A stretch of DNA of 64,000 nucleotides from assembly GCA_043554545.1 (NCBI GenBank), contig CP121337.1:2976001-3040000 (forward strand), written 5' to 3'. This document shows positions 27,172 through 37,507 of this stretch, piece after piece. Position numbers and translations under genes: made by a program. The stretch comes from UBA7330 sp043554545 (GTDB lineage Bacteria > Bacteroidota > Bacteroidia > Cytophagales > Cyclobacteriaceae). How positions within the stretch are numbered: the stretch's first letter is position 1; every line of letters starts with the position of its first letter. The notes beneath the pieces are model-generated. The model searched no databases, was not told the origin of the DNA, and saw only the letters and a list, made by a program, of their open reading frames with translations.

Positions 27172-28623
27172 TTACCGTTTCACTGAATATCCTGCCTCCT
27201 GCTGCTGAGCCAACAAGGCTTTTAATTCTTCCAAAATCTCCGGATGTCCCTCAGCAACATTGTTTTCTTCCCGCAAATCATTTTCCAGATTGTATAGTTC
27301 GTCATCAACAAGTTTCCAATGGCCTTTTCTAATCCCAAATCGACCCTGATAATCGTGCATTACGAGACTCTCTCTTATCTCTTTCTTTTGACCTGTCATT
27401 AAAGGAAGGGCATTCATACTATCCTCTGCCATACCGCTTACCAATTGATAATCAACAATGCTTGCCAAGCTAGCCATCATATCTACCAGACAGATGAGGC
27501 CATCGTTTTTAGTATTACGTTTTATATGATTTGGCCACTTTACAATCAAAGGTATTCTATGTCCACCTTCCCACCTTGTCCCTTTAAACCCTCTTAAATC
27601 CCCACAGCTTTTATGTCCAAAATCTGTGGTGAATGGCCCCTGGTAAATGCCACCACGACCATCTACTCCGACGGTAATCCCACCATTGTCACTGGTAATG
27701 ATGATCAGTGTATTATCATCAATCGCTAATCTTTTCAAGGTTTGATTGATTTCTCCGACCATCCAATCAAACATCTGGATATGATCCCCCCGCCATCCGG
27801 CCTGGCTTGTTCCTTTCATAAAACCAGGAACATTATTGGGCAAATGAGGCGCATCGGGTGTCAGGTGCAAATAGAAGGGTTCATCTCCTCTGTTTGTTGT
27901 ATGATCACTGATAAATTCAATGGCTTTTGTTGTATAAACGCTATCTACCTGGTCCGGCTTCCATTTAGCATCAATCAAGGATGGCCCAAGGTCCTTATCT
28001 TTATGCCATTTGACTATCCTATCCGGAATCTTATTATTATTAGGCTCATAAATAAAATAATCTATTGGCTTTAAGTTTTCTGCAACAATCTGATGATTCT
28101 CGACAAATGTGATAGGATATAAATTATGAGCCGCGGCTGTAACAAACGAATAATCAAACCCTAAATCATTGGGACCTCTCCCCAGGGTCCCTTTGGAATA
28201 GTCAACCGGCTCCTGATCTTCCCAACCCAAATGCCACTTACCAATCTGAGCCGTATGATATCCTTTAGCTTTCATGATGTGTCCGATGGTAACGCGGTCA
28301 GGTTCAATCAAACTACGGCTATAGCCATCCCACAAAACTTCTTTTTTGAGTCTGCCTCTCCAAGCATATCTACCTGTAAGCACCGCATAGCGGGTAGGTG
28401 TACAAACAGATGCCGGGCTATGAGCATCTGTAAACATCATTCCCTCGCTGGATATTTTATCAACATTAGGTGTATTAATTTTCGTTGCACCGTAGCAACT
28501 CAAATCTCCATAGCCCAAATCATCAGCCATAATGAATATGATGTTGGGTTTATTATTTGGCGTACAATACCCTGACATCGCTGCCAACAGGGAAAATATG
28601 AGGGTGTATAATCCTTGTTTCAT
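27172..28623 (-). CDS. S1 family sulfatase downstream of GH95
   Basis: The longest reading starts at 28704, inside the GH95 gene. I chose the ATG at 28623, which gives a signal peptide (MKQGLYTLIFSLLAAMSGYC) and starts 4 bp after the GH95 stop. The product is 483 residues. The formylglycine motif is C74-T-P-T-R, followed by YAVLTGRYAWRG. MADDLGYGDLSCYG holds the metal pair, IGKWHLGWED the GKWHLG signature, and ITSDNGGITVG the late ligands. It is close in architecture to the sulfatase at 9679-11172. Both share the LTGRY-W pattern and the RESLV.H segment. Probably a periplasmic exo-sulfatase acting with the fucosidase. Confidence 0.92.
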   Translation of the reverse strand: MKQGLYTLIFSLLAAMSGYCTPNNKPNIIFIMADDLGYGDLSCYGATKINTPNVDKISSEGMMFTDAHSPASVCTPTRYAVLTGRYAWRGRLKKEVLWDGYSRSLIEPDRVTIGHIMKAKGYHTAQIGKWHLGWEDQEPVDYSKGTLGRGPNDLGFDYSFVTAAAHNLYPITFVENHQIVAENLKPIDYFIYEPNNNKIPDRIVKWHKDKDLGPSLIDAKWKPDQVDSVYTTKAIEFISDHTTNRGDEPFYLHLTPDAPHLPNNVPGFMKGTSQAGWRGDHIQMFDWMVGEINQTLKRLAIDDNTLIIITSDNGGITVGVDGRGGIYQGPFTTDFGHKSCGDLRGFKGTRWEGGHRIPLIVKWPNHIKRNTKNDGLICLVDMMASLASIVDYQLVSGMAEDSMNALPLMTGQKKEIRESLVMHDYQGRFGIRKGHWKLVDDELYNLENDLREENNVAEGHPEILEELKALLAQQQEAGYSVKR

Positions 28624-28627
28624 AAGT

Positions 28628-31051
28628 TCAGAAATCAGTAGACTTAACTGTAAATGGAGTTCCCGCTTCGAGTTGAATTTCAATTTCTTTGCCTTGATAA
28701 GCAACCCTACACTTTTTCGCTGTTTCTGAAAATATTACTGTGTTGACGAGCTCATTATTCTCCCAGATGATGTCTACCTCATATCCACCCCTTGCTCTCA
28801 AGCCTTTGACTTTACCATATGGCCATGCCTTTGGCAAAGCTGGCAGGATAATTATCTTACCGGTGTGGCTTTGAATCAGCATTTCTGCTATTCCGGCCGT
28901 AGTACCAAAATTACCATCCATCTGAAAAGGCGGGTGTAACCCGAATAAATTGGGAGCCACACTTCTTGACAATACTGTATTTAGGCTTTCTTTGGCTTTT
29001 TCAGCTTCATATAATCTGGCATATTGGCTAATCAACCATGCTGCGCTCCATCCGGTATGTCCCCCTCCATTTTCAATTCGAAAGTCAAGCGATTTCTTAA
29101 CTGCTTCTGCCAATTCAGGCGTATTCTCCATGTCAATCTGCCTTCCCGGGTGCAAAGCAAAAAGATGAGATAAGTGACGATGGCCGGGTTCCACTTCGGG
29201 AAATTCCTTCTGCCATTCCATCAACCGGCCATCGGAACCAATTTGTGGACCGGCAAGTCTTTGTCTGGCATCAATGGTCTGGTCAACTACTTCATCTTCC
29301 ACCTGTAATTCTCCTGACGCTGCGATGAAATCAGTAAATAATTGCCAGATTACCTCCTGATCATGCGCCGGACCCATACTTATCTGGCTATTACTCCCAT
29401 CAGGTGCGACAAATGTATTTTCGGGCGATACAGCAGGGCCAGATACTAACTTACCTGATTCCTGATCTTCAACCAACCAGTCAAGATAAAACTCCACCGA
29501 TCCTTTCATCACGGGATACATTCTTTTGAGGAAATCTTTATCCCCGGTAAAAGCATAGTGCTCCCAAATGTGGGTACAAAGCCATGCCCCAGCACCCAAG
29601 TGCATTCCCCATTTGGCCTGGTGTCCCGGAGAGGTGAAACCCCATACATTGGTAATGGGATGGATCACCCAACCATCTTTTTGATACTGAATTGTAGCCG
29701 TTTTTCTACCCGGATCAACCAGAGACTCCAGTAAATCGAAATACGGCATGCCAATTTCAGATAGGTTTGTAACATCTGCCAGCCAATAGTTCATCTGTAT
29801 GTTTATATCCGTATGATAATCACCATTCCAGGGACAACGAAGACCATCCGCCCAAATTCCCTGTAAATTGGCTGGCATTACACCTGGTCTGGAGGAAGCG
29901 ATTAAGAGATATCTACCGTATTGAAAAATCAGCTCTACCAGATGAGGATCTGATTTGGTTTGCTTAAAATTTGTAATACGCTCATCTGTAGGGATCTCAG
30001 CAATTGGAGCTTTAGTAATGTCAAAACTAAGCCTGTTGAAATAGGCCTGATATTCGTCCAAATGTCTCTTGAGTAAATGATCATAGGATACTTTTGCAGC
30101 TTTTTCAATATTGACGGCGGTGATCTTCTCATAATCTCTTCCTTTGTATAAAGGATAGTCAAGCACATAATCTGTGGATGCTGATAGAAATAAAATAACT
30201 TCATCAGCACTTTGAATTGTCATGGTAGAATCTGTGTAAGACACTGTACCATTTTTGTTCACTGCTTTTAACCTGGCCATGTAACGAAGTCCATCACCAT
30301 CTTTTCCATCGGGTAGCGCTCCTCTCATGACGAGTTGATTATTCTCTGTGTATGTATTGTACCGTTCAGGTCTGTTCATCTTACAGGTGAATGAAATCAT
30401 ACCCGGCTTATCTGCTGAAAAACGGATAACACTTACCTGGTCCGGATTACTGGAAAAAATCTCCCTGGAATAATTTACTTCATCCTGTGTATAATTTACT
30501 TTTACAACAGCCTTTTCAAGATCCAACTCCCGGTGATAATTCTGATATCCTGAATTTTTGCCGTTCTCAATCCATAAATCGCCAAGTGTTTGAAAACTAC
30601 CGAACTGGCTATAGCGTCCAGCCCCCTCTCCTATGCATATTTGTGTTTCGTTGGTAAGTTCAGTTGCCTCTTTGTATTTCCCTTCAAAAAGGAGATTACG
30701 AATGTTATTAAGTGCTTTATGGGCATCAGGATTATCACTTTCCGAAACGCTGCCTGACCACATCGTTTCTTCATTCAGCTGAATGCGTTCCAGGTTTACA
30801 TCACCAAAAACCATTAGTCCTAACGAGCCATTGCCAAGAGGAAGTGCCTTGAGCCATCCCCTGTCGCTATTTCCAATAACCCCACTAGCAGGAATTATAG
30901 TTTCATCCATAATCACCTGAGCAGGCTCATCATACCAAATTCTCATACGATTATCTTGGTCTGACGAATCCCCCTGATCTTTTACATAAGTGCATGACAG
31001 TAGGCTAATAAATATCAAGCACAAAGATTTCATTATGATTTTTTTATTCAT
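28628..31051 (-). CDS. GH95 alpha-L-fucosidase/galactosidase A, lipoprotein
   Basis: An 807-residue protein with a lipoprotein signal (ending FISLLSC). It has the full GH95 layout: an N-terminal beta-sandwich (about 38-310), an (alpha/alpha)6 barrel (330-720) and a C-terminal beta domain. Candidate catalytic residues are the acid Glu544 in AVSPENTF and base Asp712 in FQMDGNFG. The water-positioning pair known as N-X-N in bifidobacterial AfcA appears here as D415-I-N417. GH95 enzymes release alpha-1,2-linked L-fucose or alpha-L-galactose by inversion. It is the first enzyme gene after SusD in block A, behind a strong hairpin. Its paralogue in block B is at 57455-59848. Confidence 0.92.
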   Translation of the reverse strand: MNKKIIMKSLCLIFISLLSCTYVKDQGDSSDQDNRMRIWYDEPAQVIMDETIIPASGVIGNSDRGWLKALPLGNGSLGLMVFGDVNLERIQLNEETMWSGSVSESDNPDAHKALNNIRNLLFEGKYKEATELTNETQICIGEGAGRYSQFGSFQTLGDLWIENGKNSGYQNYHRELDLEKAVVKVNYTQDEVNYSREIFSSNPDQVSVIRFSADKPGMISFTCKMNRPERYNTYTENNQLVMRGALPDGKDGDGLRYMARLKAVNKNGTVSYTDSTMTIQSADEVILFLSASTDYVLDYPLYKGRDYEKITAVNIEKAAKVSYDHLLKRHLDEYQAYFNRLSFDITKAPIAEIPTDERITNFKQTKSDPHLVELIFQYGRYLLIASSRPGVMPANLQGIWADGLRCPWNGDYHTDINIQMNYWLADVTNLSEIGMPYFDLLESLVDPGRKTATIQYQKDGWVIHPITNVWGFTSPGHQAKWGMHLGAGAWLCTHIWEHYAFTGDKDFLKRMYPVMKGSVEFYLDWLVEDQESGKLVSGPAVSPENTFVAPDGSNSQISMGPAHDQEVIWQLFTDFIAASGELQVEDEVVDQTIDARQRLAGPQIGSDGRLMEWQKEFPEVEPGHRHLSHLFALHPGRQIDMENTPELAEAVKKSLDFRIENGGGHTGWSAAWLISQYARLYEAEKAKESLNTVLSRSVAPNLFGLHPPFQMDGNFGTTAGIAEMLIQSHTGKIIILPALPKAWPYGKVKGLRARGGYEVDIIWENNELVNTVIFSETAKKCRVAYQGKEIEIQLEAGTPFTVKSTDF

Positions 31052-31151
31052 AACATGTTAGTTTAATCAATGAGGCAAACTGATAACAAATTCGAATTTT
31101 GATGAACTTTTGAAAGCCTAACCTCATATTGAAATCTCCTTGAGGTAATCA

Positions 31152-31181
31152 AAGGGGATTCGATGGATATCGAATCCCCTT
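31152..31181 (-). terminator. Perfect 13-bp hairpin after SusD of block A (terminator or attenuator)
   Basis: AAGGGGATTCGAT (31152-31164) and ATCGAATCCCCTT (31169-31181) are perfect complements around a 4-nt loop. In the minus-strand transcript the stem is followed by a short, weak T-run. It lies in the 208-bp gap between SusD and GH95 and probably lowers read-through into the enzyme genes. Confidence 0.65.
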
Positions 31182-31259
31182 ATAACAAACTATGAATGGA
31201 AAACTACTGTTTTACTTAATGTATATATCAACTTGGGTTGATACATATGTCAGATACTT

Positions 31260-32717
31260 TTAATACCCAGTCGTCTGCCCCATTTGAACATTTACATCCA
31301 AAACGGTAATGGGAATTGGGAAATTCACCTGATGACTCGCAAGCTGTCTGCCTTGTTCAGCACTTTTAACTTCAAGTAACCTACCAGTTCTCTTGAGATC
31401 GAACCCACGATGAAACTCAAAGGCAAACTCTACACGTCTCTCATGTTCAAGCGCATCTGCAAATGTTGGATATAGGCTGCTTGGATAACCAGCATCTCCA
31501 TATGCCGGTAACTCAGCTCTGGCCCTCACCATGTTGAGGTATTGTGGATCATCTGTCAGCTCCGCATAATTCAACAGAATTTCTGCATACCTGATAACGG
31601 GTATATTATTACCAAAGATAAAAGGTACACCATCATCATAACCCCAATAATATTTAGCAGTATGTGGCCATATGGTACCATCTGATCTGGTTGGTACGGA
31701 AGTAATCTTCTGTCTGATAGAATCCGCTGGTTCAAATGCATTATGCAAATCCTCGGTAGGTGCTCCCAATCCTGTGCTTTGTCCCTCAAAGTTTATTCCA
31801 GGTATAAACAACCCTGGAAAAGGACAGTAAGCACCAGCATAGCTGTTTTGTTTTCCTGCTGCACCTGGGATAAAGGGTAGTTCAAAGATGGTAGAAGGAG
31901 AAAATTTTGTGTCATCGTCAAATACATACAGATAATCATCCGCATCCACAGTTCCACTTCCATCGGCATCCAAAGAAAATTGATTACTATCAATGATATC
32001 CTTGAGTTCTGATTCCGCTGCTGCGTTTTCACCATTTGCCATATAGACTCTTGCAAGGATAGCTTTTGCAGCATAAGAGGTTGGCCGACCTTGTTCTTCA
32101 GCACTGTATGAACCAGGAAGATTGTCTACAGCAAAATTAAGATCAGATATTATTTGAGAAACAACTGTACTTTTTGCGTCCCTGGTGAGCGAAATAGCGA
32201 CATCAGGCGTTAAAACAGATGTTACCAAAGGAACATCTCCAAATACCTCTGTTAGGTAATAATAAAAGCATGATCTAACAAACAGAGCTTCAGCGCGCAT
32301 TCTTGATGCTAAAGTTGGAGAGGTAAACTTGCTTTGGTCAAAACCATCAAGTTCCGCCAGAAAGTCATTGATAAAAAATATACTTCGATAATAACTGTTC
32401 CATGCACTTGATGGCGGTGCAAAACCCGGAAGTGCCACTGCATCTCCAAGTTCCTGAAAATCTCCAGCCGTACCTGGTGCTTTATAGAGATATGAATCTC
32501 CACCATATAGATCACCAAATAGATAAGGCAGCGAGAACGGACTCCATACGGTATAAACCTGATCAAAAACAGCATTGGAAGCCTGTCTCATTTGGGCTTC
32601 AGTTTGGTAAAAGTTACCAGCTGTTATTTGTTGTGGTGGAAATTGATCTAGAAAATCTTCCTCACAAGAACTGAATAACATCGCTCCTGCAAATAAAATG
32701 ATATATAAATTTTTCAT
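31260..32717 (-). CDS. SusD-like glycan-binding lipoprotein, block A
   Basis: I chose the ATG at 32717, which opens a lipoprotein signal (MKNLYIILFAGAMLFSSC). The reading open from 32744 only adds a polar extension. The product is 485 residues. The first mature segment CEEDFLDQFPPQQ and the TPR-like helices with SFYYYLTEVFGDVPLV are standard for RagB/SusD proteins. The C-terminus has the usual RVEFAFEFHRGFDLKR. It acts as the surface lid of the SusC transporter. An acidic DADGSGTVDADD segment (about 250-261) looks like a calcium-binding loop and is unusual at this place. It starts 30 bp after SusC. Confidence 0.92.
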   Translation of the reverse strand: MKNLYIILFAGAMLFSSCEEDFLDQFPPQQITAGNFYQTEAQMRQASNAVFDQVYTVWSPFSLPYLFGDLYGGDSYLYKAPGTAGDFQELGDAVALPGFAPPSSAWNSYYRSIFFINDFLAELDGFDQSKFTSPTLASRMRAEALFVRSCFYYYLTEVFGDVPLVTSVLTPDVAISLTRDAKSTVVSQIISDLNFAVDNLPGSYSAEEQGRPTSYAAKAILARVYMANGENAAAESELKDIIDSNQFSLDADGSGTVDADDYLYVFDDDTKFSPSTIFELPFIPGAAGKQNSYAGAYCPFPGLFIPGINFEGQSTGLGAPTEDLHNAFEPADSIRQKITSVPTRSDGTIWPHTAKYYWGYDDGVPFIFGNNIPVIRYAEILLNYAELTDDPQYLNMVRARAELPAYGDAGYPSSLYPTFADALEHERRVEFAFEFHRGFDLKRTGRLLEVKSAEQGRQLASHQVNFPIPITVLDVNVQMGQTTGY

Positions 32718-32747
32718 GATTTCGTGATTTGCTTTATTAGTCAATCT

Positions 32748-35700
32748 TTATAATCTAATATTAATACCCCCAGTGATTACCCTTGGGATGGCATATTCAC
32801 TATGTGAAAAGCCTCTTTGAAAGTGCTTATCACCAGCTCTTCCTTGTTCAGGATCATGTCCAATAAAATTATCAAAAGAAAAAAGTCTCTCAGCACTTAC
32901 GTAAACCCTCAGGCTTGATAATTGGATCTTCTCCAACAATGATTTACTAAAGCTGTACCCCAACGTTATATTTTGGATCTTCACAAAACTGGCATCTTCA
33001 AGCCAGTAGGAGGAGGCATTTCTATTAAAAGATGTCACATCAACACTTGGCTTAAAGCGATAAGAATCAGGGTTTTCCTCAGACCAGGCAGTGGTCATAT
33101 CTGTTATAAGATTCCTTCCTCCATGCCACCACTGTACCCTTCTTCTGAACCTATTTACTTTTTGTCCGCCTTGTACAGCAGTAAGTAAAACGTTAAAATC
33201 AAAACCTTTATAACTGACACCGTTGGACATATTCCAGGTGAAATCAGGCATCATCGTACCTAATACGGTTCGGTCATCTGTGTCTATTTCGCCATCTCCA
33301 TCTACGTCACGGTATTTGGCATCTCCAGGTTCCGCTCCAGCGTAGGAAGGAGAGTTATCAATATCTGCCTGGTCTCGGTACGTTCCAATATAATCGTAGG
33401 CAAAATATTCAAACAACCTGTCACCATCCTTATAAACCCTAACATCAAATCCACTTTGTCCAAAAGGTCTAAGAAATTCTTCACCTCCTAAATCAAGTGC
33501 CTGACCTCTATTCATTGAGAAATTGAAATTAGTATTCCATTGAAAGTTATTTGTGGTAACATTTACTGTGTTGATAGCAAATTCAAATCCTCTATTTCTA
33601 ACTGATCCAACATTTTGCAAAAGACTGGTGAATCCCGTTAGAGATGAAATGGGAAGATTTAGTAAAAGGTCATCAGTTCTGGACTGGTAGAGGTCGATTG
33701 TTAATCCAAGTCTACTTTCCAACATGCTTACATCAAAACCAACATTCAGCATACCTGTTTTTTCCCATCTTAAATCCGGATTCGGCAAACTACTTTTATT
33801 GAAGTAAGTATTTAATGTACCTCCAATTACAGTTGTCCCCTGACTCAAACTTGGAATCCATATATAATCACCAAAATTATTGTTACCTGTCAAACCGTAA
33901 CTAGCCCTAAATTTCAGGTTATCGACAAGCGAAACGCCTTGCATAAAAGATTCTTCACTAACAATCCACCCTACACCTAATGATGGGAAACTACCCCATT
34001 TGTTGTTAGATCCAAACCTTGAAGATGCGTCATATCGAATGGACCCGTTGATGATATATCGGTCTTTCAGGATATAATTGGCTCTGGCGAAATAGGATCT
34101 GTAGGTAGTGACCACTTTGCTGTCGCCATTGCGGGTAGGTACTTGTGCAACTGATAAAAAGGGAGTCAGGTCATTCTCAAAACCATCTGATCTCGCACTA
34201 AATCCAGTATTTGTAGTTTTCTGTGCTTCAGCACCTGCCACAATATCAATCTCATGATCAGATCCGAATGATCTATTGAAATTCACTCTGTTATTCAAAA
34301 ACCAATGTGAGGTATTGCTCCAATTTCGGTTCATATTTCCAGCTGCAGTTCTAAAAGATGAATTTCTATCTACAGCATTGTAAACAGAGTTATCACCCCT
34401 GCTTTGGTCCTGCATATAAGTAGTTCTAAATGTAAGACCCTCTGCCAATTGAATTTCTGCCCATAAGGTACCTTGAGTTTTAATTGAGGAACGATCATCT
34501 GAATCGTTATCAAAACCATAAGGACTGGCATTGCTATTAAAATATACGCCGTCGTAGTTGTCCATGGATGGTGTGGTCGATGGATATCGACTGTCGTTAA
34601 CTATTTCAACCGCATTTCCTGCATATCCTTGTTCTGTTATGCTAGGGTAGATAGGTGGCATCTCAACCCCATGTTGGGCATATACCCATCCTGCTGGCAC
34701 ATCTGTGTTTTGTGTATACCTTGAATTGATATTCACTCCCATTCTAAACCAATCATTCACATCGGCATCAATTTTTCCTTGAAGAAAGAATCGTTTAAAA
34801 TTGTTTCCATTATCAATAATTCCATCCTGATCCAGGAAGTTACCTGATATGTTATATCGCACTTTATCTGTTCCACCAGATGCTGACATATTAATCTCAT
34901 GCATCGGAGCATCCTCGTAAGTTTCCTCCTGCCAGTCAGTAGTAGGCCAATTAGCCACAACATTAGGATCGTCCCATTCCTGTGGCCATGTGTACTTGAT
35001 ATTACCACGAGCAGCCACAGTATTGGGTGCATTGGGATCTCCACCCACGTTGTATACCCAGGCATTTTGAGATGCCGCTTTGGCAAAGTTGATATACTGC
35101 TCAGCATTCATCATAGGTACCTTTCTTGGTAACTGCTGAACAGAAGCCTCATAACTAACATTGAAAGTAAGTGCACCCGCTTTAGAACCTTTGGTAGTTA
35201 CCAAAACTACACCTGCAGATGCCCTGGAACCATAGATGGAAGAAGCAGAAGCATCTTTCAGAATCTCTATTGATTCAATGTTCTGAGGGTTGACTACACT
35301 TAAATCCATCATGTCTTCCATTGGTACACCATCAATTACCAGCAAAGGCGTTTGACCGGCAGTAATAGAGTTAAGTCCCCTTATCTGAATAGTCGGGGCA
35401 CTTCCTGGGCTTCCATCATGGGTCACAACCTGGACCCCGGAAACTTTACCCCTCAAGGCTTCTCCAAGATCTTGATTAGACTGATCTTCCAAACCTTTCA
35501 TGTTTACAGAGGATACTGCTCCTGTGAGCTTACGTTTCTGCATCGTTCCGTAGCCCACTACAACTACCTCATCCAATGCCTCCAGATCTGGCGACAATTC
35601 TATATCAATTACCGATCGACCATTTATAGACAAATCCTGAGATTTAAATCCAACAAATGAGACGGTTAGTATCGCACTTTCCGGAACACTAATGGAATAA

Positions 35701-36209
35701 GCTCCATTTATATCCGTAATAGTTCCATTCGAGGTGCCCTGTTCCTGAACAGTTGCTCCTGGAAGACCTTCTCCATTTTCATCTGTGATTTTCCCTGAAA
35801 CTGTTTGCTGAGCATCGACCTGCTCATAAACATCAGGTAAATTGCCCTTTCGTTTTACCTCACGAATATTTATAGATTCATTGACTCTTCTAAAGGATAA
35901 TTCACCCTGAATCGAAAGCTCTTTAAGGAGTTCATTCATCATCCAGTCCGTTTCCTTCAGGCTGATTAATTTGCCTTTTATATCTTCTTTAGAAAAAGCA
36001 AAAACAAAATTAGTGGACCGCTCAACTTCTTTAATTAAGTCAATAAGCTCAACTTCTTTTGCCTCTAAATGAATACTAATTTCATTTAGCATTTTCCGCT
36101 GTGCTTCACCTTCAGTGGCAAATGCCATTGAGAGTGAATAACACATGATAACTGCATATATCGCGATTTTCGACATGCGCACGATAAACTTTTGTAATTT
36201 TTCAATCAT
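32748..36209 (-). CDS. SusC-like TonB-dependent transporter with STN signalling domain, block A
   Basis: A 1153-residue outer-membrane porin for oligosaccharide import. The order is a signal region (about 10-31), an STN domain (42-118) that relays substrate binding to FecR, a carboxypeptidase-like beta-sandwich (134-205), a TonB box DEVVVVGYGT (213-222), plug and 22-strand barrel, ending GGINIRL. The STN domain is the hallmark of SusC proteins controlled by sigma/anti-sigma pairs. The first 220 residues are nearly the same as in the block B SusC, while the barrel has diverged. The gene follows FecR through a conserved leader (36221-36280) and precedes SusD by 30 bp. Confidence 0.95.
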   Translation of the reverse strand: MIEKLQKFIVRMSKIAIYAVIMCYSLSMAFATEGEAQRKMLNEISIHLEAKEVELIDLIKEVERSTNFVFAFSKEDIKGKLISLKETDWMMNELLKELSIQGELSFRRVNESINIREVKRKGNLPDVYEQVDAQQTVSGKITDENGEGLPGATVQEQGTSNGTITDINGAYSISVPESAILTVSFVGFKSQDLSINGRSVIDIELSPDLEALDEVVVVGYGTMQKRKLTGAVSSVNMKGLEDQSNQDLGEALRGKVSGVQVVTHDGSPGSAPTIQIRGLNSITAGQTPLLVIDGVPMEDMMDLSVVNPQNIESIEILKDASASSIYGSRASAGVVLVTTKGSKAGALTFNVSYEASVQQLPRKVPMMNAEQYINFAKAASQNAWVYNVGGDPNAPNTVAARGNIKYTWPQEWDDPNVVANWPTTDWQEETYEDAPMHEINMSASGGTDKVRYNISGNFLDQDGIIDNGNNFKRFFLQGKIDADVNDWFRMGVNINSRYTQNTDVPAGWVYAQHGVEMPPIYPSITEQGYAGNAVEIVNDSRYPSTTPSMDNYDGVYFNSNASPYGFDNDSDDRSSIKTQGTLWAEIQLAEGLTFRTTYMQDQSRGDNSVYNAVDRNSSFRTAAGNMNRNWSNTSHWFLNNRVNFNRSFGSDHEIDIVAGAEAQKTTNTGFSARSDGFENDLTPFLSVAQVPTRNGDSKVVTTYRSYFARANYILKDRYIINGSIRYDASSRFGSNNKWGSFPSLGVGWIVSEESFMQGVSLVDNLKFRASYGLTGNNNFGDYIWIPSLSQGTTVIGGTLNTYFNKSSLPNPDLRWEKTGMLNVGFDVSMLESRLGLTIDLYQSRTDDLLLNLPISSLTGFTSLLQNVGSVRNRGFEFAINTVNVTTNNFQWNTNFNFSMNRGQALDLGGEEFLRPFGQSGFDVRVYKDGDRLFEYFAYDYIGTYRDQADIDNSPSYAGAEPGDAKYRDVDGDGEIDTDDRTVLGTMMPDFTWNMSNGVSYKGFDFNVLLTAVQGGQKVNRFRRRVQWWHGGRNLITDMTTAWSEENPDSYRFKPSVDVTSFNRNASSYWLEDASFVKIQNITLGYSFSKSLLEKIQLSSLRVYVSAERLFSFDNFIGHDPEQGRAGDKHFQRGFSHSEYAIPRVITGGINIRL

Positions 36210-36220
36210 AGGTTTTCAAT

Positions 36221-36280
36221 TAGTTAAACATGTTAAACTCTGTTAGCTGAGCACTTTTTCCAGAAGACTCCCTCAGCTAT
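36221..36280 (-). promoter_or_regulatory. Conserved 60-nt SusC leader with hairpin and mini-ORF, copy A
   Basis: It matches 54354-54413 at 57 of 60 positions. In the minus-strand RNA, UAGCUGAG (complement of 36272-36279) pairs with CUCAGCUA (complement of 36244-36251) over 8 bp. The stem starts exactly at the FecR stop codon. A GTTTAAC direct repeat follows, containing ATG-TTT-AAC-TAA (36220-36231), a 3-codon ORF that ends 10 nt before the SusC ATG. The three differences between the copies keep or extend the stem, which supports a functional RNA element. Confidence 0.7.
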
Positions 36281-37266
36281 TTAATTAATATGGTCTTCTC
36301 ATTTATTTGGTAATTAAAATCATATACATAGGATAAACTTTCTAAAACTGACTTCAGGGTTGGATTTTCATATCTAGAAGTGAACACCCTTTTATTGTCA
36401 ATATTCCTTGATAAAATAAACTCCACACCATACCAGTTGGAGAGTGTATTAAAAATATCATTCACCCGATCATCATTAAATACCAGCATCTGATTTGTCC
36501 ATCCAAATACCAGCTCCTGATCACTAATTTCTTTCCATTCCATTCGCTCATCCTCGTTATCAAATATCACAAGTTCATTAGGGTTTAAAATTCTTGAGAC
36601 GTTTTCAGATTGATTTGAAACTTTGACCTGACCAGTCTTAACGCCTACAACCACCTGATTCAAAGATCTTATTGCATTTACATTGAAAGATGTGCCTAAA
36701 ACTTTTATCATCGCCTTGTTTACCTTGATAATGAATGGCTTTTCCAGATCCCTTTTCACCTCGAAGAAACCTTCACCCTTCAACTCTACCACCCGTTCAT
36801 CACCTGAAAACCTTTCCGGATAAACAATACTACTCCCTGAATTCAATTTAACTGAACTCCCATCAGGCAACTTGATCGTTATTTTTTCACCCCTCTTACT
36901 TTGCTTTTCAATTTTATCGACTTGGTCAACTACCTCTTGGTTCTGAGTACTTATTAAAGTATGAATAGAAAATACTGATGTCATGCATAAAAGTATAATT
37001 GCAGCAATCTTTAAGGTATTCCTGGTCAGATTGAAACCACCCCCCCTACGAGAATTATTTTCTTCCTCTATGCGCTTAAACAATTTATCTTTTACACGCT
37101 TCTCACTATCTTGAACATCTACGGAGTACTCCTTCCAGTAAATCTCCAGCTTTTGTAACGTATCTCTATTATCTTCTTCCTTGAGCCACTTGGTTAATTG
37201 ATATTGCTCTTGAAGGGTCAGTTTCTTATGTAAATATTTTTCAATCAGGTTATCCAGATTGTCCAT
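36277..37266 (-). CDS. FecR-type anti-sigma regulator, block A
   Basis: A 329-residue inner-membrane protein. It has a cytosolic sigma-binding N-terminus (1-80), one membrane helix (about 85-105), a periplasmic FecR domain (122-215, with KLPDGSSVKLNSGSS) and a C-terminal DUF4974 domain (255-329) that should contact the SusC STN domain. It holds the ECF sigma factor until SusC signals substrate. Its C-terminal half is almost the same as that of the block B FecR, while the cytosolic part differs much more. A 241-bp gap separates it from the sigma gene, room for a sigma-dependent promoter. Its stop codon forms the base of the leader hairpin. Confidence 0.93.
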   Translation of the reverse strand: MDNLDNLIEKYLHKKLTLQEQYQLTKWLKEEDNRDTLQKLEIYWKEYSVDVQDSEKRVKDKLFKRIEEENNSRRGGGFNLTRNTLKIAAIILLCMTSVFSIHTLISTQNQEVVDQVDKIEKQSKRGEKITIKLPDGSSVKLNSGSSIVYPERFSGDERVVELKGEGFFEVKRDLEKPFIIKVNKAMIKVLGTSFNVNAIRSLNQVVVGVKTGQVKVSNQSENVSRILNPNELVIFDNEDERMEWKEISDQELVFGWTNQMLVFNDDRVNDIFNTLSNWYGVEFILSRNIDNKRVFTSRYENPTLKSVLESLSYVYDFNYQINEKTILIK

Positions 37267-37507
37267 TGATTGGTCTATTTTATCTTTCTATCTCAATTCG
37301 CCTTATCTATAGGAGTCATACAATGCACCAAAATGAACGGAAGGCTTTTATTTTTATGCTTTTTTAACTTAAACCGATTTATTATTAAATTATTCATACA
37401 TAATACTTTTTTCATTGCCATTTTATCAATCATGTGAGTTTGTGTAAATGAAATAACATACGAAAACATATCAGAAATAAGCTCATAAATGATGATTTAA
37501 CACCGAG

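Noticed and set aside
28624..28704. Longer N-terminus of the sulfatase at 27172, starting inside the GH95 gene
   Set aside because: The extra 27 residues are polar with no signal, and they overlap the GH95 coding end by 77 bp. The ATG at 28623 gives a clean signal peptide and a 4-bp gap.
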